Shown: positions 31,580-36,138 of the stretch, one piece after another
Layout: every line of letters starts with the position of its first letter
Position numbering within the stretch: the stretch's first letter is position 1
Origin: Brachionus koreanus
Lineage: Eukaryota; Rotifera; Eurotatoria; Ploima; Brachionidae
Assembly (NCBI GenBank): GCA_016987375.1
Contig: PJRA01000016.1
Span: forward strand, 1,514,426 to 1,550,563
Direction of reading: 5' to 3'
DNA: 36,138 nt
The notes under the pieces: generated by a model
Told to the model about the DNA's origin: nothing
The model's input: the letters and a program-made list of their open reading frames with translations, nothing else
The model's database searches: none
Program-made: the position numbers and the translations under genes

Positions 31580-32540
31580 TTAGAATATTAAATTAAAATC
31601 GAATTTTTCAACAAGATCTTTGAATGGGTCAATATTAACTTTAGGACAATTTTTTATATTTAAATACTTAAAATGTTGATTTATCTTAACAAATTTAGAG
31701 AAAATAAGCTGCAATGTGATCGAAGTTATATTTGGTATAGCTTCTAAATCCAAAAATTTTAATTTTTTAACATTATTATCCATGAGAATATTTACTAAGC
31801 CATCATCAATTCTGTAACATCGTGATAACTTTAAAGTCTCTAAATTATTGCAACACAAAGTCAAGTCTCTTACATGAATGGTGCATACTCTGCTTGAATC
31901 GCTTAAATCAACATGTGCCAAACTAGTTAAACTACTTGATAAAAAAAAACTAACTGGAATCTCACAACGTATTAATTTTAAACTAAAGATTGTCGTAGGC
32001 AAATCTTTTGAATCAATTGAACTCATTTCTGCATACTTCACCACAAATGTTTCCAAATTTTTGCACGTAGAACGTAGCTTTTCCATAAATGATTTGCTAA
32101 GTGTACTTTGGTTTGTATGCTGAACTAAATTAAAAAATTTATTTTTAAAATAAATAGATAATCTTTTAACTTTTATTTAAATTTCCCATAATTTCAATTG
32201 ATTTAGCCTTTTCGAACTGCTTATGTCGCACAAGTTTCCACAAGTTTTTTAGATTAGTGAAGGAATCAATTTCAATGTGATACCATAATGTCTCATCGTA
32301 AACTGCATGATACCATGATCGACAAACACTAATAAAATTATTTGAACAATTTTTTATTTTTCTTTTATATTATGAATACCGTGCAGTCTGGCAACGGGTC
32401 TTCAAATTTAAATATTTGAAAATTTTCAATAAAATTTCATGTGGTAGATCTGAAAAACTTGGTTTCAAGGGGTCATTTTCAATTTTCAAAGATTTTGTTT
32501 TATCCTGTATAGGCTCGTTAGCTTTTCTTTTCCGACCCAT
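31580..32540 (-). CDS. F-box and leucine-rich-repeat protein
   Basis: Three exons (32380-32540, 32171-32328, 31580-32124; introns 51 and 46 bp) give 287 aa. A basic start (MGRKRKANE) is followed by an F-box at about residues 28-75: FSDLPHEILLKIFKYLNLKT then RVCRSWYHAVYDETLWYHIEI. The rest holds FBXL-type leucine-rich repeats: LTSLAHVDLSDSS, CCNNLETLKLSRCYRIDDG and KYLNIKNCPKV. Such proteins recruit substrates to SCF (SKP1-CUL1) ubiquitin ligases. The substrate is unknown and I cannot name the FBXL subtype. The 31201-31579 spacer holds the ZNFX1 promoter side and nothing else I can support. Confidence 0.85.
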
Positions 32541-32725
32541 TCGAACAACAAAAGAAAAAACATAAAAAATTCAATTTTTTAATTTGAATAAAAATTTATA
32601 ATTTTAGAAATTAATTTATTAAATTTTTTTACATAATTAACAAAATGGTAATTTGACAAAATTTAGATTATATTTTTAATTTTAAAAAAAAAATAACGAA
32701 TTGGCAAAAAAATTTAATTAAACAT

Positions 32726-33589
32726 TTACAAGCTTTCTATTGATTTGAAAAAATTTGACAATTTCAACAAACTGTGCTCATATTTTTGACTTTTTTTTTT
32801 CCATTTCAAAAATACCTCCGAATTGATAATGTCCAAGTCACATAACAAGCTAAAAACATGAAACAAAAAATTGCTTGGTTTTTCAACTTTGTCAGATAGG
32901 CATCTGATGGCTGAAAGTGCTTCTAATTTGAATTTTTCATTTGAATTCAAAAATTTTTTAAGCAAAAATAATCTCTTTATGAACAAATTTGTATCAAATG
33001 AATCGTTTTTGAGGCATCTCTTGCATAAACTAACAGCCAATACACCACAAAATTCTCTTGAGTTCAATTCAGATGAACTAAATTCAGATAGCATTCTATC
33101 TATTATTAACTCGTTTGTATCATTTGAGTCAATCAGTAAAATTTTTAGAATAATGTAGAAAAATTTAACCGGTCCCAATTTAGTCTTATCAATTGAAGTC
33201 CTGCATAGATCATCATAAAAATTGTTATTGATTTTTCCAAGGCCTTTTTCAGATTCATTTTTAAAATTCCCTTGAGTCGAGTTCTGGTTTAAGCACTTCG
33301 TATTGAGGCTTTTATTTACCAATGGCATTTCAAAAGGCTTTCTTTCTACTTGGTTTAATTTTTCGATTATTATCTTAAAATCGACAAGACTCAACTGATT
33401 TTCCCGAATTCTTTTGTCAAAGCCTTTTATTTTTGCTTTAAATGAACTTTTTTCAAGTAAATCTAGTTTAATATTTTCGTTTGTTTCTAATTTTTTTTGA
33501 CCAAGAAATTCTTCAAATGAAAATTCCATGCTTGGCTTTTGGGTCTGACTTTGAAAACTAAGAAGGAAATTTCTATCATAACGATTCAT
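32726..33589 (-). CDS. Mini-eIF4G: eIF4E-binding motif fused to a W2 domain
   Basis: An intronless frame of 287 aa. Residues 4-10, YDRNFLL, fit the canonical eIF4E-binding motif Y-x4-L-hydrophobic and equal eIF4G's YDREFLL at six of seven positions. They are followed by SFQ and QKP, as in eIF4G. Residues about 130-287 look like the W2/HEAT domain at the C-terminus of eIF4G: LEALSAIRCLSDKVEKPSNF, VFSLLCDLDIINSEVFLKW and LLKLSNFFKSIE. These match the eIF4G segment that ends in ALKSVTAFFKWL. The MIF4G (eIF4A/eIF3) and MA3 domains are missing, so cap-dependent recruitment should not work. A competitor of eIF4G for eIF4E, or an MNK adaptor, are inferences. No intron suggests a retrocopy that later diverged. 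Confidence 0.7.
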   Translation of the reverse strand: MNRYDRNFLLSFQSQTQKPSMEFSFEEFLGQKKLETNENIKLDLLEKSSFKAKIKGFDKRIRENQLSLVDFKIIIEKLNQVERKPFEMPLVNKSLNTKCLNQNSTQGNFKNESEKGLGKINNNFYDDLCRTSIDKTKLGPVKFFYIILKILLIDSNDTNELIIDRMLSEFSSSELNSREFCGVLAVSLCKRCLKNDSFDTNLFIKRLFLLKKFLNSNEKFKLEALSAIRCLSDKVEKPSNFLFHVFSLLCDLDIINSEVFLKWKKKSQKYEHSLLKLSNFFKSIESL

Positions 33590-33646
33590 TTCAAATGAGA
33601 AAAATGATTTTTTGCTTTTTTTGAATTTTTCTTATTTTCATTAAGA

Positions 33647-33654
33647 TCACGTGA
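33647..33654. promoter_or_regulatory. E-box palindrome TCACGTGA
   Basis: CACGTG core about 60 bp upstream of the mini-eIF4G start codon, in a promoter-proximal position. The same octamer stands at 376-383 before another small gene. Confidence 0.4.
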
Positions 33655-33779
33655 TTTTACTACTGAATCTAAAAAAGGCTTACAAAAATTTTTTAAATTA
33701 AGATTTTGAATATTAAGTGTTTCTTTAGATGGGTATACTAATTGGAAAATATGACTGAATTAAGCAATCTTCGTGGTTG

Positions 33780-33817
33780 TTAGCACCTGGATTGACTTTA
33801 AATGAGTCAAGTGCTAA
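33780..33817. other. Perfect two-part hairpin
   Basis: TTAGCAC pairs with GTGCTAA and TTGACT pairs with AGTCAA around a 7-nt loop (TTAAATG), with a 5-nt bulge (CTGGA) on one side. That is 13 paired bases in less AT-rich sequence. No gene overlaps it. It could be a structured RNA, a protein-binding dyad or a transposon end. Around it, 33655-34438 is AT-rich spacer. Confidence 0.35.
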
Positions 33818-34438
33818 GAAATTTTGCTGAAGTTTTAAAAAAAAAAATTTGAAACATTGGCAAATACTTTTTTGAAAAAATTAAAAAAATTCTAAAATTA
33901 AAATTTAAGTTAAATTTATGTTTAATACCAAAGCAAAAAAAGTTAATTAAAATTTAAAAAAATTTTTTCTTAATTTTTGAGCCAAAATTCATATTGTTAA
34001 AAAGAGATTTAATAATTTTTTATTAATTAAAATTTTATCAAATTATTTATATGTTACTTAGTTTGAAATTCTTGGTCCTTGTTGAAAACTAAATTATTTT
34101 TTTGAGATGTTTAGATTAAATTAAAAGAATTAAGTTATTTCGAGAATCGGATTTGAAATTATATAGAAATAATTTAATAGGATATACCATTCTATTCAGA
34201 ATATTTTAAGCTCTTTGTATATTATATTAATAAAAAATAACATAATAATAGAGACTACTTTACCTAAAATAGAAACTTGACCCCTCTCTAAACCACTAAC
34301 CCCCAAGCGTGGCAACATTAAATTTTTTAGAAAATTCCACGAGCTTTCTAAAAAATGGTTTAGGAAATAAGTCTAGTTTTTTAGATTTAAAAATTTTTTT
34401 ATAATAACTAAAAAAATTTAATTTTATTTTTTTTTTTT

Positions 34439-34547
34439 GGACCCTATTCAATCCTAGTGGATAATGGGAAGGAGTTCATCTCCTTTTCAAGTACCTTTTT
34501 GAGCAACAGCTCCGATCTGACACAGAGGCTACTGCATCGAGTTGATC
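34439..34547 (-). mobile_element. Short GC-richer retroposon tail candidate
   Basis: About 110 bp with much higher G+C than its flanks. On the minus strand it ends GAATAGGGTCC directly followed by an A-run (about 12 A). That polarity, with an A tail at the end of a compositional island, matches the candidate at 22205-22445 and suggests a 5'-truncated LINE or SINE insertion. No family recognised. Confidence 0.35.
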
Positions 34548-34736
34548 AATTTTATTTTAAATAGTTGATATTTTTAAAAATATTTAATTAAAACTTTTAA
34601 AATTAATGTTTCTTCTAGCTAAATTTTATAAATTTTTTGATCAAAATTCTAAAAATTTAACAAATTTATTAAAAAAAATAATCTTTTTAAGCAAAAAAGT
34701 CAAAATCGTATTTTTTTGTATGTTTAAATTTTTAGA

Positions 34737-36138
34737 TTACCAACCAACAGTTTTTGGCAGGATATTTTTACGCAAAAGATACTTTCTTATCTCATCGGCC
34801 AAAATAATTATAATTGAATAGCCAAAAGCAAAACCATAATATTGAACACCAATCGGTCTTGTAAATATTAGTGAATTAAAAAAGTTTACATTGACTAAAA
34901 TTAGGAGAATAGAAATGTTCATGAACGATGAAAAGAATAAAAATAAATTTTGATTTTGTCTTTTGATTGGAAAAGTTTTGAAAAGTGAAAGATACCTTGT
35001 GCGTGTAGCTAGAATATTTCCTAATGACTGCATTGTTAGCATGGACACAAACGCAGCCGTTTGTGAACCACATAAGCACTTCTCAAAATCTTGTTCACTA
35101 ATTTCTTTAATTTCTCTTTTTTTGTCAAACAAAAACACTAAATCTCTAAACTTTAGGCCACTGCACGAGTTAAAATAGACAAAAAAATTCATGCTCGAAA
35201 AAAAAGACATCAATGGTCCAAGAAATACAAATGCTTGAAGCATCAGACGCTTATCAACCAAATATTCGTTTTTTTTGCGTGGTGCCTTTTTAAGCAAATC
35301 CTCTTCTGGTTTTTCAAATATTAGAGCAATTGATGGCAAAATGTCGGTTAGTATGCATATAATAATCATTTGATATGAAGACAATATCATTGGCAGACCA
35401 ATCAAGGTGTTCAATAGGGTGGAAACTATTTGACAAAACACACAAGAGGGTAGCAAATAAAGCAGAATTTTTCTTATATTATTATACAAAAGTCTTCCAT
35501 TTTCAATTGAAGTAACTATATAGGAAAAACTGTTATCTAATAGAATAATGTCTGCTGCTTGAAGAGCTGCTTCTGAACCAGAGCCAACAGCTATGCCAAT
35601 GTCAGCATTTTTCAATGCAGGAGCGTCATTTACACCATCGCCAGTCATTCCAACTATAAAGTCATTCAATTGAAATTCTTTTATGCATCTAAGCTTATGA
35701 TCAGGTGAAGATCTGGCCAATATAATCTCATCATAACTGTTGCAAATCAAGTTCCATTCTTCTTTGGTCAACAAGTCTATATCTCTTCCACTGAGAACAA
35801 TTGAGCCTGAGAATTTTTTTAATTTGGCCTGATTGTTCTTTTTGTTTGTGCGAAGTTTCATTAAAGTATCATAAGGCAAATTGGTCAATATTCCAATTTG
35901 ATTGGCAATAGATGCTGCAGTAAGCGAGTAGTCACCTGTGCACATGACTATTCTAATGCCGGCATTTCGTAATTTGTCGACTATATCTCCTAAATTTTCT
36001 CTAGGTGGATCTATTAGACCAATTAGTCCAACAATGCATAGGTCATTGCATTTTTTGGCAAAACTCTCAAAGCCTATTTCATCTATCTGTTTTTGTTCAC
36101 GAGTATTAATAATTTTTTTGCACAAAAGTATAACTCTT
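34737..36138 (-). CDS. P2-type cation-transporting ATPase (Na+/K+-ATPase-like), C-terminal part
   Basis: The frame is open to the right edge, so the N-terminus, including the DKTGT phosphorylation site, lies outside. The 466 or so visible codons start in the nucleotide-binding domain (VGLIGLIDPPRENL) and pass MCTGDYSLTAASIA, the hinge motif MTGDGVNDAPAL and LDNSFSYIVTSIENGRLLYNNIRK. They then enter six membrane segments, M5-M10. The order and spacing, with FEKPEEDLLKKAPRKKNEY after M6, match the P2C (Na+/K+ and H+/K+) group. The M6 core reads CILTDILPS where Na+/K+-ATPases have CIDLGTDMVPA. One conserved cation-coordinating Asp therefore appears lost and the loop is shorter. Substrate is uncertain. 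It ends in TAA at 34737-34739. Confidence 0.88.
   Translation of the reverse strand, partial: RVILLCKKIINTREQKQIDEIGFESFAKKCNDLCIVGLIGLIDPPRENLGDIVDKLRNAGIRIVMCTGDYSLTAASIANQIGILTNLPYDTLMKLRTNKKNNQAKLKKFSGSIVLSGRDIDLLTKEEWNLICNSYDEIILARSSPDHKLRCIKEFQLNDFIVGMTGDGVNDAPALKNADIGIAVGSGSEAALQAADIILLDNSFSYIVTSIENGRLLYNNIRKILLYLLPSCVFCQIVSTLLNTLIGLPMILSSYQMIIICILTDILPSIALIFEKPEEDLLKKAPRKKNEYLVDKRLMLQAFVFLGPLMSFFSSMNFFVYFNSCSGLKFRDLVFLFDKKREIKEISEQDFEKCLCGSQTAAFVSMLTMQSLGNILATRTRYLSLFKTFPIKRQNQNLFLFFSSFMNISILLILVNVNFFNSLIFTRPIGVQYYGFAFGYSIIIILADEIRKYLLRKNILPKTVGW

Noticed and set aside
34265..34320. Minus-strand GGGTTAGTGGTTTAGAG resembling a tRNA/SINE A box
   Set aside because: No B box at the right distance and no cloverleaf. 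The similarity is too short to call.
34324..34356. Inverted repeat TTTTTTAGAAA / TTTCTAAAAAA
   Set aside because: Made almost only of A and T in AT-rich DNA; likely chance.
34460..34477. Plus-strand DNGKEF, a signature seen in retroviral-type integrases
   Set aside because: Only six residues, no flanking integrase motifs, and the A-tail polarity of the island points to the other strand.

Overview
The window is eukaryotic nuclear DNA from an animal. It is very AT-rich, its introns are mostly 45-60 bp with GT/AG ends, and TAA, TAG and TGA all act as stops (standard code). The gene content is metazoan: a ciliary radial-spoke protein (RSPH1), a centrosomal LRR/coiled-coil protein (LRRCC1), PAN/apple plus C-type-lectin secreted proteins, MCM5, ZNFX1 and an ARGLU1 splicing factor. 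A compact invertebrate such as a rotifer fits best, but that is inference. Assembly gaps lie at 11660-11666 and 23035-23402.

Layout. 1-1700: a small GHG-rich protein and RSPH1, both minus strand. 1850-5010: a dynamic segment with three intact copies of a 49-residue Tyr-rich peptide gene. Two copies lie in near-identical 468-bp inverted repeats, and debris of two LINE reverse transcriptases lies between them. 5311-8607: methylmalonyl-CoA epimerase, a long gene-poor gap, then ARGLU1, whose third intron is unusually long. 9000-13460: two tandem PAN+lectin genes, a large inverted repeat with a truncated third 5' end, a foldback element with a target-site duplication, and TTAA-flanked element remnants. 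13761-21924: LRRCC1, a dead copy of the 49-aa gene with its promoter, a WD40 protein and MCM5, all minus. 22200-25282: a GC-richer retroposon candidate, a gene broken by the gap, and two paralogous zinc-ribbon genes on the plus strand. 25521-36138: ZNFX1, an F-box/LRR gene, a miniature eIF4G-like protein and the C-terminal part of a P2-type cation ATPase that runs off the right edge, all minus.

Most genes are unrelated housekeeping loci, with no operon-like logic. The strongest leads for something undescribed are the 49-aa peptide family, which has its own TATA promoters and duplicates by inversion, and the intronless mini-eIF4G that joins an eIF4E-binding motif directly to a W2 domain. The lectin locus is a good case of local duplication by tandem and inverted copying.
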